Origin: Qipengyuania xiapuensis
GTDB lineage: Bacteria > Pseudomonadota > Alphaproteobacteria > Sphingomonadales > Sphingomonadaceae
Direction: 5' to 3'
DNA length: 64,000 bases
Assembly (NCBI RefSeq): GCF_019711395.1
Contig: NZ_JAIGNL010000002.1
Span: 248,001-312,000 of the forward strand
Under the pieces are notes generated by a model, which ran no database searches, was not told the origin of the DNA, and saw only the letters and a program-made list of their open reading frames with translations. The translations under genes and the position numbers were made by a program. Below are positions 28,595-36,956 of the stretch, in pieces (the first letter of the stretch is position 1; every line of letters begins with the position of its first letter).

Positions 28595-30091
28595 ATGGCG
28601 ACGCTCGCGAAGGGCGGACGCACGAACACGCTCGGCTTCCTGATCCGCCTGCTCGGCAACATACCCTTCCTCTTCATCGGCTACCGTCTCTACGGGGTCG
28701 AGGACATGGGCCGCTTTGCAGCTGCCTTCGTGGTCATCGAGATATTCGCGCTCGTTTGCGCACTCGGCGAGAAGCGCGGTCTAGCGCAGCGCCTCACCGA
28801 AGGCGCGGAGCAGCACGAGGGCACCCCGGCCAACCTCGTGTTCGACGGGATGCTGGTCTCCTTCGCCTTCGCACTCGTGGCGGCAGGCGTGTTGCTGGTG
28901 TTCCCCGTCATCATCTTCCCGAACGGGACAGGCAGCCAGTTCGACATGTGGATGATCGCCGCGATCCCAGCTTTCGCGCTGACCGAAATACTGCTCGCAG
29001 CGCAGGCCTATCGCTACGACATCGCCACCACGGTGCGCGCCCGCGCCATCGTCGAACCCTGGACCCGTTCCATCGGCGTGGGGGTGTTCTTCTTCATCCC
29101 GTTCCTGAAGGACGGCGGCCTCGCGCTCGCCTTCCTCGCCTCGATCTATGCCGGTCTGCTAACAGCGCTATGGTCCTTCCTTCGCACCTACGGCCTCCCG
29201 CGAGGCTGGCGTCCGCGGCCGCGTTACCTCGGCAAGCTGACGAGCAGGGCGCTGCCGCTGATCGGTGCCGACGTGATCGAACGCGGCACCCGCCTGCTGG
29301 ACGTGTTCCTGCTGGGCCAGTCGGCCTCCGCGGCCGCGGTCGGCATCTACTTCTTCGCGAAGGAAATCGTCAGCGTCCCGCAGAAGCTGAAAACGAGCTT
29401 CGAGCCGATCCTTTCGCCGGTGATCACCAAGAACCTGAAGATCGGCAACATGAGCGCCATCGCGGCGCAGGTGCGCCAGGTAGGCTTCTGGATCATCGCG
29501 CTGCAGGCCGGCATCGCGCTTGCGCTCGCCATTCCGGGCGAGGCCGTGATGGGCCTCGGCGGCCCGGCGATCGTCGGAGGTACCGGTGCGCTGGCCCTGC
29601 TGCTGGCGGCCGAAGTGATCGCGTCGATGGCAGTCGTGTCCGAAAGCGTGCTCGTCTACATCGCCCGCAAGCGCAATCTCGCCATTTCGGTCGGCGTAAT
29701 CACGCTGCAGGGCGCGCTTACGATCGGGCTGATCCAGCTCGCCGACAATCTCGGCCTCGACGAAGGCTTCAAGGCTGCAGGTGCCGCGCTCGCGTTGTTC
29801 ATCGCGCTCGGCACTTCGAGCCTCGTCAAGGCGCTGCTGCTGAAATCGCTGCTGAAGGCACCGGTCGCCAACTGGCGCTGGGCGCTTGTCTGGGCGACCG
29901 GCCCCGCCGTGGTCGTCGGCTTCATAGCCACGCAATTGCCCGAATGGGCCGAGCTGATCTTCGGCATCCCGGCCATCCTTGCTTCTTATGGCTACGTGAT
30001 CTGGAAACGCGGCTTCGGCCCGGAAGACCGGGTGCTGTTCCAGAAGAGCCAGAGCAAGGACAAGCCTGCACAAGGCAGCGGAGACGCCTGA
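28595..30091 (+). CDS. Polysaccharide/lipopolysaccharide flippase-like membrane protein
   Basis: A 498-residue integral membrane protein with about 12-14 hydrophobic segments, of the Wzx/MATE-like (MOP) flippase type annotated as lipopolysaccharide biosynthesis proteins. It would move lipid-linked saccharides across the inner membrane. The frame is also open from a TTG at 28541 that overlaps the gpsA stop, but the ATG at 28595 is preceded by a strong AGGGAGG eight bases away, so I use it. The C-terminus is hydrophilic and basic. Neighbours are not polysaccharide genes, so its cargo is unknown. Confidence 0.83.
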   Translation: MATLAKGGRTNTLGFLIRLLGNIPFLFIGYRLYGVEDMGRFAAAFVVIEIFALVCALGEKRGLAQRLTEGAEQHEGTPANLVFDGMLVSFAFALVAAGVLLVFPVIIFPNGTGSQFDMWMIAAIPAFALTEILLAAQAYRYDIATTVRARAIVEPWTRSIGVGVFFFIPFLKDGGLALAFLASIYAGLLTALWSFLRTYGLPRGWRPRPRYLGKLTSRALPLIGADVIERGTRLLDVFLLGQSASAAAVGIYFFAKEIVSVPQKLKTSFEPILSPVITKNLKIGNMSAIAAQVRQVGFWIIALQAGIALALAIPGEAVMGLGGPAIVGGTGALALLLAAEVIASMAVVSESVLVYIARKRNLAISVGVITLQGALTIGLIQLADNLGLDEGFKAAGAALALFIALGTSSLVKALLLKSLLKAPVANWRWALVWATGPAVVVGFIATQLPEWAELIFGIPAILASYGYVIWKRGFGPEDRVLFQKSQSKDKPAQGSGDA

Positions 30092-30205
30092 GTGCCCTGC
30101 GTTAAAAACTGCCATCCCGCCCTCGCCTTCCGAACGAGTGAAGTGCGCCAGAAGGGTCGAACTGGGCGCTTGGCATGCGGCGCGCGGCGCGGCTAAGAGC
30201 CCCCT

Positions 30206-30946
30206 GTGATGTTCCAGCGCTTTCTCATCCCCCTCGGGGCCCTGTCGGTCATCGCGATCGGTCTGGTCGCCAGCACGTCCGGCAGTGCCGAACAAATGGC
30301 CGAAAGGCTGGCGCTGCAGAGCGAGCAGGCGCTGGCAGAGGCAGATCTGCCCACGATCGAGGCGCGTTTCGCCAACCGCTTCGGTCACCCTTCGCGCCAC
30401 CCGGTCCTTTCGGGCGGCGAGGATCTCGACGAGGATGCCCGCCTGAAGGCTGCGCAAACTGTCGCCGGTGTTGCAGGTGTCGGCGGGATCAGCTGGATCG
30501 ACGGCACGGTGAATGCGGAGAGTGGCGAGCGGCAATTCGAGCCGCTCCACTGCCAGGAAGACGTCGATGGGCTGCTGCGTGTCCGCACGATCCGGTTCGA
30601 GGAAGCGAGCGCAGCGCTGGTTCCTGCCAGCCGGTTGCTTGTGAACGAGGTCGCGACCGCTCTTCGCCCGTGTCTCGGCGCGATCATCGCCATTACCGGC
30701 CATACCGACCGATCGGGCAGCGAACCCGACAATATCGCGCTCAGCATGGATCGCGCCCGCGCCGTTCGCGAGGCGCTGGTGCGCCGCGGTATTCCGCGCG
30801 AGGGCCTGCGTGCCCGCGGTGTCGGCTCGAGCGAGCCGATCCCCGGCCTCACAGCAGAAGATCCCGCCAACCGGCGCATCGAGTTCCGCGTGATCCAGAT
30901 GAAGCCTTTGCAACCCACTCCGGTCGACACGCCGGGTCCAAGGTAA
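30206..30946 (+). CDS. OmpA-family peptidoglycan-binding protein
   Basis: A 246-residue exported protein. A hydrophobic N-terminus (FLIPLGALSVIAIGLVAS, about 5-22) acts as a signal peptide or membrane anchor. The middle is helical, and the C-terminal 110 residues form an OmpA-like domain: ITGHTDRSGSEPDNIALS, then DRARAVREALVRRGI and DPANRRIEFRV, with the Asp and Arg that bind diaminopimelate. It should tether the envelope to peptidoglycan. No N-terminal beta-barrel is present. Fourteen bases after its stop a small membrane peptide gene starts, so these form a short operon. Confidence 0.87.
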   Translation: MMFQRFLIPLGALSVIAIGLVASTSGSAEQMAERLALQSEQALAEADLPTIEARFANRFGHPSRHPVLSGGEDLDEDARLKAAQTVAGVAGVGGISWIDGTVNAESGERQFEPLHCQEDVDGLLRVRTIRFEEASAALVPASRLLVNEVATALRPCLGAIIAITGHTDRSGSEPDNIALSMDRARAVREALVRRGIPREGLRARGVGSSEPIPGLTAEDPANRRIEFRVIQMKPLQPTPVDTPGPR

Positions 30947-30959
30947 GAAGGCCGCGCTG

Positions 30960-31082
30960 ATGCCGATATGGTTCGAAACAATTGCCCTGATGCTGGTGGC
31001 CTATGGAATTGGCCTCACCATCGGCTGGGCGCTGTGGGGCCGTGCCCCTGTCGCAAACAAGAAGGAAGGTGACGAAACATGA
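30960..31082 (+). CDS. Small membrane protein (40 residues)
   Basis: This frame encodes 40 residues, beginning MPIWFETIALMLVAYGIGL and ending in a charged tail (NKKEGDET). One hydrophobic helix spans about residues 6-27. It starts 14 bases after the OmpA-family gene, with AGGTAAGAAGG as a possible SD, and its TGA overlaps the next ATG (ATGA at 31079-31082). The coupling at both ends argues that it is translated. Function unknown; it may assist the helix-hairpin-helix membrane protein downstream. Confidence 0.7.
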   Translation: MPIWFETIALMLVAYGIGLTIGWALWGRAPVANKKEGDET

Positions 31083-31546
31083 GCGAACTGCTCGCCGAGA
31101 ACTGGATCCTGCTGGCGATCGCACTGGTCATCGGGCTGGTCGTTGCGTGGTTCCTGTTCCGCACCAATCGCCGCACGCGCGTGACCGGCGCGAGCAAGGA
31201 CGTGCTCGACGAGGGCGCGGAACGCGCCCAGCGCAACGCCGCGCTGGTCGAGAGTGCACCTGCCGCACAACGCGACGAACCTGCCACGCCCGCTGCCGCC
31301 AGCGGCGGTGACGACCTTTCGCGGATCAAGGGCGTTGGCCCCAAGCTCGTCGCCATGCTCAACGGCCAGGGTGTCACCAGCTTCGCGCAGATTGCCTCCT
31401 GGGATGACGCCGAGATCGACCGCATCGACGCCGAGCTCGGCCGCTTCCAGGGTCGCATTCGCCGCGACGACTGGGTCGGTCAGGCGAAGCTCCTCGCAGA
31501 GGGTAAATCGGCCGAGTTTTCCGACAAGTACGGCGCCGGAGCCTGA
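31079..31546 (+). CDS. Membrane-anchored helix-hairpin-helix protein
   Basis: A 155-residue protein with one N-terminal transmembrane helix (ILLAIALVIGLVVAWFLF, about 10-27), a charged linker and a C-terminal helix-hairpin-helix domain (LSRIKGVGPKLVAMLNGQGV, then FAQIASW and RFQGRIRRDDW). The HhH part resembles the COG3743 group annotated as predicted flap-endonuclease-like or 50S L21-like domains, but no nuclease active-site cluster is visible. It may bind DNA or protein at the membrane. Translation is coupled to the upstream 40-residue gene by ATGA. Confidence 0.85.
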   Translation: MSELLAENWILLAIALVIGLVVAWFLFRTNRRTRVTGASKDVLDEGAERAQRNAALVESAPAAQRDEPATPAAASGGDDLSRIKGVGPKLVAMLNGQGVTSFAQIASWDDAEIDRIDAELGRFQGRIRRDDWVGQAKLLAEGKSAEFSDKYGAGA

Positions 31547-31551
31547 CCTCC

Positions 31552-31576
31552 GGAACCTTCTTCGCTGCGGTCCATT
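31552..31576 (+). promoter_or_regulatory. Candidate EcfG-type promoter for the second response regulator
   Basis: GGAAC (31552-31556), 16 bases, then CATT (31573-31576), ending 36 bases before the start codon at 31612. It differs from the known GGAAC-N16-CGTT consensus at one -10 base. An identical layout occurs at 31986. Confidence 0.4.
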
Positions 31577-31611
31577 GAGTATGTTGGGTCGATCGAGCGA
31601 GGAGAGGCTGG

Positions 31612-31974
31612 ATGGGACAGCAGCTTAGAGTACTTGTCGCAGAAGACGAGCTGATCGTGGGATACGATCTGTGCGATACCGTGGCCGAAGCCGGCTACCT
31701 GGTCGAAGGCCCCTTCGACGACCTGTCGAGCGCCATGCTCGCCTACCAGAAGATGAAGCCTGACGTGGCCATTCTCGACGTGCAGCTGGGTGACGGCATC
31801 GTCTACCCGCTGGCCGAACAGATGATGGCCGAAGACGTCCCGGTTATTTTCCATTCCGGCCAGATCACGCCGCAGGAAGTGGCCAGCCGCTTTCCGCAGG
31901 CACAGGCCCTGTCCAAGCCCTGCCCCCCGGCAGAGGTTCTGGAAACCGTCAATAGGGCTGCACAGCACCACTAA
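31612..31974 (+). CDS. Single-domain response regulator
   Basis: A 120-residue receiver domain without output module. The acidic pocket is AEDE (residues 10-13), the phospho-acceptor is Asp56 in ILDVQLGDG and the conserved Lys is Lys102 in LSKPCPP. It resembles the regulator at 851 in layout (both have a PxIF strand before the Thr/Ser switch region), so the two are probably paralogues of the HWE-kinase-associated class. A GGAGAGG SD precedes the ATG. No kinase is adjacent. A GGAAC-type promoter candidate precedes it. Confidence 0.88.
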   Translation: MGQQLRVLVAEDELIVGYDLCDTVAEAGYLVEGPFDDLSSAMLAYQKMKPDVAILDVQLGDGIVYPLAEQMMAEDVPVIFHSGQITPQEVASRFPQAQALSKPCPPAEVLETVNRAAQHH

Positions 31975-31985
31975 ACGACTGATCA

Positions 31986-32010
31986 GGAACGACCTTCCTC
32001 CTGCCCCATT
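31986..32010 (+). promoter_or_regulatory. Candidate EcfG-type promoter for the copper-binding protein
   Basis: GGAAC (31986-31990), 16 bases, CATT (32007-32010), then the ATG at 32043. The spacing and -10 are the same as at 31552, which makes a chance match less likely. Confidence 0.4.
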
Positions 32011-32032
32011 CCTTGATTGAACGATCAAGGAA
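32009..32032. repeat. Perfect 9-bp inverted repeat overlapping the ribosome binding site
   Basis: TTCCTTGAT (32009-32017) and ATCAAGGAA (32024-32032) flank a six-base loop. The right arm contains AAGGA, part of the purine-rich SD before the ATG at 32043. It could be an operator or an RNA hairpin that hides the SD. Confidence 0.5.
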
Positions 32033-32042
32033 AGGAAAACGC

Positions 32043-32429
32043 ATGTCGCTCCAGCAAATGGTCCAGAACCACCCGCAGGTTCAGGACAAGACCGAAGAAC
32101 TCGTCCTCGCAGCGCGCCACGCGATGCTCTGCTCGCTTTTCTGCACCAGCTGCGCCGATGCCTGCGTCGCAGAGGAAATGGACATGGCGCAATGCATCCG
32201 AAACTGCCTCGATTGCGCCGATGTCTGCGCCGCGACGGCAAGGCTCGCCGTGCGCCGAACCGCCCAGAATATCGACGTTCTTCGCGCCCAGCTCGAAGCC
32301 TGCATCAAGGCCTGCGAGACTTGCGCCGCCGAATGCGAAGGCCACGACAATCCGCATTGCGCACTGTGTGCGAAAATGTGCCGCGAATGTGCCGATGACT
32401 GCAAGAAAGCGCTCGCGCACGTGAATTGA
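32043..32429 (+). CDS. Cysteine-rich four-helix-bundle copper-binding protein
   Basis: A 128-residue cytosolic protein with 17 cysteines, mostly in CxxC/CxxxC spacings along four predicted helices (CSLFCTSCADAC, CIRNCLDCADVC, CIKACETCAAEC, CALCAKMCRECADDC). This is the pattern of the DUF326/Csp3-type copper storage proteins, which bind many Cu(I) ions inside the bundle. No signal peptide is seen, so it would be a cytosolic Csp. The start at 32043 follows a purine-rich SD, part of which lies in an inverted repeat. No copper exporter is nearby; a GGAAC-type promoter suggests stress induction. Confidence 0.9.
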   Translation: MSLQQMVQNHPQVQDKTEELVLAARHAMLCSLFCTSCADACVAEEMDMAQCIRNCLDCADVCAATARLAVRRTAQNIDVLRAQLEACIKACETCAAECEGHDNPHCALCAKMCRECADDCKKALAHVN

Positions 32430-32466
32430 AGCCAAGACCGGCGATGCGTGGTATGATTGCCGGCTG

Positions 32467-32904
32467 ATGTCCAAGCTGCGCACCTTCTTCGCGCTCGATA
32501 GCGCCGACAAGTTCGCCTCGCTCGAGGCGATGGTGCTCGTGCTCTACGCGAAGCTCCTGATCGGCAAGGTTCCGCCGCGCCGGTGGCGCTCGCGCTTCGG
32601 GGCGGTTGCCCGATCGAGCGAGAAGTCGGGCGATCTCGAAACCGTCCGCCGCGTCCGCCTGGCAATCATGCGGGCCCTCAACAATGTGCCCGGAGCCCCG
32701 AACTGCCTCCCGCAGGCATTGGCGGGCCGCTGGATGCTCGAACGCCGCGGAATTGCCTCCAGCCTGTTCCTCGGGACGCAGCGCGACGAGACCGGCAAGG
32801 CACGCTTCCACGCATGGCTCAAGGTGGGCGACGAATGGGTGACCGGCCTGTGCGACGAAGCGCAATATACGCTGCTCGTGCCGGGCGAGCCGGAGACAGC
32901 CTGA
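32467..32904 (+). CDS. Orphan lasso-peptide B2-type transglutaminase-like protein
   Basis: A 145-residue protein of the family annotated as lasso peptide biosynthesis B2 (leader peptidase, transglutaminase-like). The Cys is in NCLPQALAGRWMLERRG, the His in ARFHAWLKVGDEW, and acidic residues follow, as in the cysteine-protease triad. In lasso clusters B2 cuts the leader from the precursor while an asparagine-synthetase-like cyclase closes the ring. Here no precursor, B1/RRE protein, cyclase, transporter or isopeptidase is adjacent. It may serve a distant cluster or have another role. It starts 37 bases after the copper protein. Confidence 0.8.
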   Translation: MSKLRTFFALDSADKFASLEAMVLVLYAKLLIGKVPPRRWRSRFGAVARSSEKSGDLETVRRVRLAIMRALNNVPGAPNCLPQALAGRWMLERRGIASSLFLGTQRDETGKARFHAWLKVGDEWVTGLCDEAQYTLLVPGEPETA

Positions 32905-32977
32905 AAGAGGGTGACTTCTGGCCTTGCGCAGGCCCGCTGCCTCTGCCATCGGCCTGACAAGTTACAAAGGAGACCAC

Positions 32978-34158
<1,181 letters not shown>

Positions 34159-34162
<4 letters not shown>

Positions 34163-34803
34163 TCAGGCTTCACGGATATTATCGCAGCTCGACCTCCTAC
34201 CGCCTGCGCATCGCGCTGGAGCTGAAGGGGCTCGACTACGAGTATGTCCCCGTGAACCTGCTGAAGAGCGAACAGAAGGGCGAGGCGTTCACCAGCCGCA
34301 ACCCCTTCGGTTCGGTCCCGCTGCTCGAAGCGGACGGCAAGGACCGCGTGCAGTCGATGGCGCAGATCGAGTGGCTGGACGAAGCCTATCCGGATCGTCC
34401 GCTACTGCCGACCGATATCGAGGACCGCTATGTGGCGCGCGAGCTGGCCTATGCCATCGCGACCGAGCTGCACGCCCCGCTCAACCTGCCGGTGTTGAAA
34501 TACCTCGCCAACGAATACGGCAAGTCGCAGGAAGAGATCGGCGTGTGGTATCGCCACTGGCTCGCCCGCACGCTCGAACCGCTGGAGGCTCGCCTTGCCC
34601 AGCTGGGCACCGGCGACTTCCTGTTCGATAGCCCCGGCTTCTTCGAAGTCTGCCTGCTCCCGCAGGTCTACAACGCCCGCCGGTTCGAGTTCGACTTCAG
34701 CGACAAGCCGCATATCGAGCGGATCGAGGCGGCCTGCCTCGCGCTTCCCGAATTCCAGCGCGCCCATCCGGACGCGCAACCCGACAATCCTGAAAACACA
34801 TAA
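34159..34803 (+). CDS. maiA: Maleylacetoacetate isomerase (zeta-class GST)
   Basis: A 214-residue zeta-class glutathione transferase. It isomerises maleylacetoacetate to fumarylacetoacetate in tyrosine/homogentisate breakdown. The N-terminal [20 protein letters not shown] carries the SSxSxR glutathione motif, followed by [13 protein letters not shown] and [10 protein letters not shown] use the TTG at 34159, which overlaps the upstream stop (TTGA); the only alternatives would remove the first beta strand. The FAH-family gene follows after 12 bases. Homogentisate dioxygenase is not in the window. Confidence 0.88.
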
Positions 34804-34815
34804 GAGAGGACACCC

Positions 34816-35826
34816 ATGAAACTCGCCACGCTCAAGGACGGAACCCGCGACGGCAAGCTGGTGGTCGTCTCCAAGGACCTCACCCGCTACTGCGCCGCCG
34901 ACAATATCGCGCCGACCCTGCAGTACGCGCTCGACAATTGGGACGAGGTCGCACCCCGACTCGAAGCGCTCTACACGGACGTTGAACACCAGGCAGTGCC
35001 CTGCGAGCGCTTCCACGAGCGCGAAGCACATTCGCCGCTGCCGCGCGCATACCAGTGGGCGGACGGATCGGCCTATATCAACCACGTCGAACTGGTGCGT
35101 AAGGCGCGCGGTGCCGAAGTGCCCGAGAGCTTCTACCACGATCCGCTCATGTACCAGGGCGGCAGCGACAACTTCCTCGCACCGCGCGACGACATACCCC
35201 TGAAGGACATCAAGTGGGGCTGCGATATGGAAGGCGAGATCGCGGTGATCACCGACGACGTGCCGATGGGCGTGTCGAGCGAGGACGCAGCCGGTCACAT
35301 CAAGCTGGTGATGCTGGTCAACGATGTGAGCCTTCGCGGTCTTATCCCGGGCGAACTCGCCAAGGGCTTCGGCTTCTTCCAGTCCAAGCCTGCCAGCGCA
35401 TTCAGCCCCGTCGCGGTCACGCCCGACGAGCTGGGCGATGCGTGGAAGGGCAGCGTCATTCACCTGCCGCTGATGGTCGACTACAACGGCGAAGCATTCG
35501 GCCGCGCCAATGCGGGTGTCGATGCGACCTTCAGCCTTGCCGACCTCGTCGCGCATGCAGCCAAGACGCGTAACCTTTCGGCCGGCACGATCATCGGTTC
35601 GGGCACTGTCTCGAACCAGGACGAGAACGGCGGCGCGGGCAAGCCCGTTTCCGAAGGTGGTCTCGGCTACAGCTGCATCGCCGAAATCCGCATGATCGAG
35701 ACCATCGCCGACGGCGAGCCCAAGACCGGTTTCATGAAGCCCGGCGACACCGTTCGCGTCGAAATGAAGGACGCCGAGGGCCACTCGATCTTCGGTGCGA
35801 TCGAACAGAAGGTCGTCGAGGCCTGA
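34816..35826 (+). CDS. Fumarylacetoacetate hydrolase family protein
   Basis: A 336-residue FAH-fold enzyme. Likely role: hydrolysis of fumarylacetoacetate to fumarate and acetoacetate, the step after MaiA. The metal-binding acidic residues are visible in CDMEGEIAVITDD and VMLVNDVSLR, and GTIIGSGTVSNQD, MKPGDTVRVEM follow. It is about 80 residues shorter than eukaryotic fumarylacetoacetase, so a related FAH-family hydrolase is possible. A GAGAGGACACCC SD region precedes the ATG. Position next to maiA supports the tyrosine role. Confidence 0.86.
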   Translation: MKLATLKDGTRDGKLVVVSKDLTRYCAADNIAPTLQYALDNWDEVAPRLEALYTDVEHQAVPCERFHEREAHSPLPRAYQWADGSAYINHVELVRKARGAEVPESFYHDPLMYQGGSDNFLAPRDDIPLKDIKWGCDMEGEIAVITDDVPMGVSSEDAAGHIKLVMLVNDVSLRGLIPGELAKGFGFFQSKPASAFSPVAVTPDELGDAWKGSVIHLPLMVDYNGEAFGRANAGVDATFSLADLVAHAAKTRNLSAGTIIGSGTVSNQDENGGAGKPVSEGGLGYSCIAEIRMIETIADGEPKTGFMKPGDTVRVEMKDAEGHSIFGAIEQKVVEA

Positions 35827-36956
35827 GTAGCGAACGCCCACTTGCCGGCAGGCGGATCGGCCTGCTGTCCTCGTGGGTGTCGCGCCGCAACGGGGGCGTG
35901 TTCGAGGCGGTCGTCGCTCAGGCGAAAATGCTCGGCCGGCTCGGAGCGGAGCCTGTCGTCCTTGGCCTGCGCGAGGAATCGACCTCCGACGACCTTTGGC
36001 GTCTTGCCGAATTCGAGACGCATCTGGTCGACCAGTCCGGACCGCAGGCATTCGGCTTTTCGCCCGACCTGCCCCAAACGATCGATGCGGCGCGGCTCGA
36101 TCTCCTGCATCTCCATGGCATCTGGCAATACCCGACCCACGCGGCGGGCGACTGGGCCAGGGCGACTGGTAAGCCGTTCGTCATCAGTCCGCATGGCATG
36201 CTCGATCCATGGATCACCTCGCGCAATGCGTGGAAGAAGCATATCGCCCGCGCCTTGTGGGAACGCCATGCCTGGCGTTCGGCCGCCGCGTTCCATGCAC
36301 TCACCGACGCCGAAGCTGATGACATTGCCCGCGAAACCCGCGGAGCGCGGATCGCGACCATTCCCAACCCTGCCCCGGCCGTAGCAGCGCCTGACGAGGC
36401 CACCCGGGGTCCGAATGCCCTCTACATCGGCAGGATCCACGAGAAGAAGAACCTCGCTGCGCTGATCGGGGCCTGGCTCGCCGCCCGACCGGACCTGCCC
36501 GAGGGCGCTACGCTCACGATTGCCGGATGGGGCGATGACGCGGGTGTCGACATGCTCGAGCGAACCATGCGCGAGCACCGCGAGGCGGGGATCGAGTTCG
36601 TAGGAACGGCTTTCGGCTCGCAAAAGGCCGCCCTGCTGGACCTCGCGCGGTTCCTCGTCCTGCCCTCACACAGCGAGGGCCTGCCGATGGCGATACTCGA
36701 AGCCTGGGCCGCGGGCGTTCCCACGATCATGACAGAGCACTGCCATTTGCCCGAAGGGTTTGCGCAAGGCGCGGCGATCCGCTGCGGCACAGACAGCGAT
36801 TCCATACGCGAGGCGCTGGTCAGTGGCTTTCGCGCCACCGACGCGGAATGGAAGGACATGTCGCGCGCGGCTCTCGAGCTGGCATCAGGACCCTTCGGCG
36901 CGCATTCGGTCTCGGCTAAATGGGAAGCGCTCTACAGCGCCTTGCTCGAAAGCTAG
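35823..36956 (+). CDS. GT4-type glycosyltransferase
   Basis: A GT-B-fold glycosyltransferase, 377 residues if the CTG at 35823 is used. The coding frame begins with RRIGLLSSWVSRRNGGVFEAV (residues 9 onward), which is the first strand and donor-domain loop, so the GTG at 35877 seems too late and would cut the strand. No ATG, GTG or TTG lies upstream in frame, and the CTG overlaps the previous stop as CTGA. The C-terminal half has NALYIGRIHEKKN and LPSHSEGLPMAILEAWAAG, the E-x7-E region of GT4. The function is saccharide assembly. It converges on the TPR gene with a 4-base overlap. Confidence 0.82.
   Translation: MSSERPLAGRRIGLLSSWVSRRNGGVFEAVVAQAKMLGRLGAEPVVLGLREESTSDDLWRLAEFETHLVDQSGPQAFGFSPDLPQTIDAARLDLLHLHGIWQYPTHAAGDWARATGKPFVISPHGMLDPWITSRNAWKKHIARALWERHAWRSAAAFHALTDAEADDIARETRGARIATIPNPAPAVAAPDEATRGPNALYIGRIHEKKNLAALIGAWLAARPDLPEGATLTIAGWGDDAGVDMLERTMREHREAGIEFVGTAFGSQKAALLDLARFLVLPSHSEGLPMAILEAWAAGVPTIMTEHCHLPEGFAQGAAIRCGTDSDSIREALVSGFRATDAEWKDMSRAALELASGPFGAHSVSAKWEALYSALLES

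Noticed and set aside
29168-30913. 581-residue minus-strand frame across flippase and OmpA-family genes
   Set aside because: It spans two unrelated genes and a gap, contains no family features and is a codon-bias artefact.
31992-32000. ACCTTCC reminiscent of a CueR copper box before the Csp-like gene
   Set aside because: No properly spaced GGAAGGT partner is present, so it was not called an operator.
32430-32977. Search for a lasso precursor or RRE gene beside the B2-type protein
   Set aside because: The gaps on both sides are 37 and 73 bases and contain no plausible precursor.
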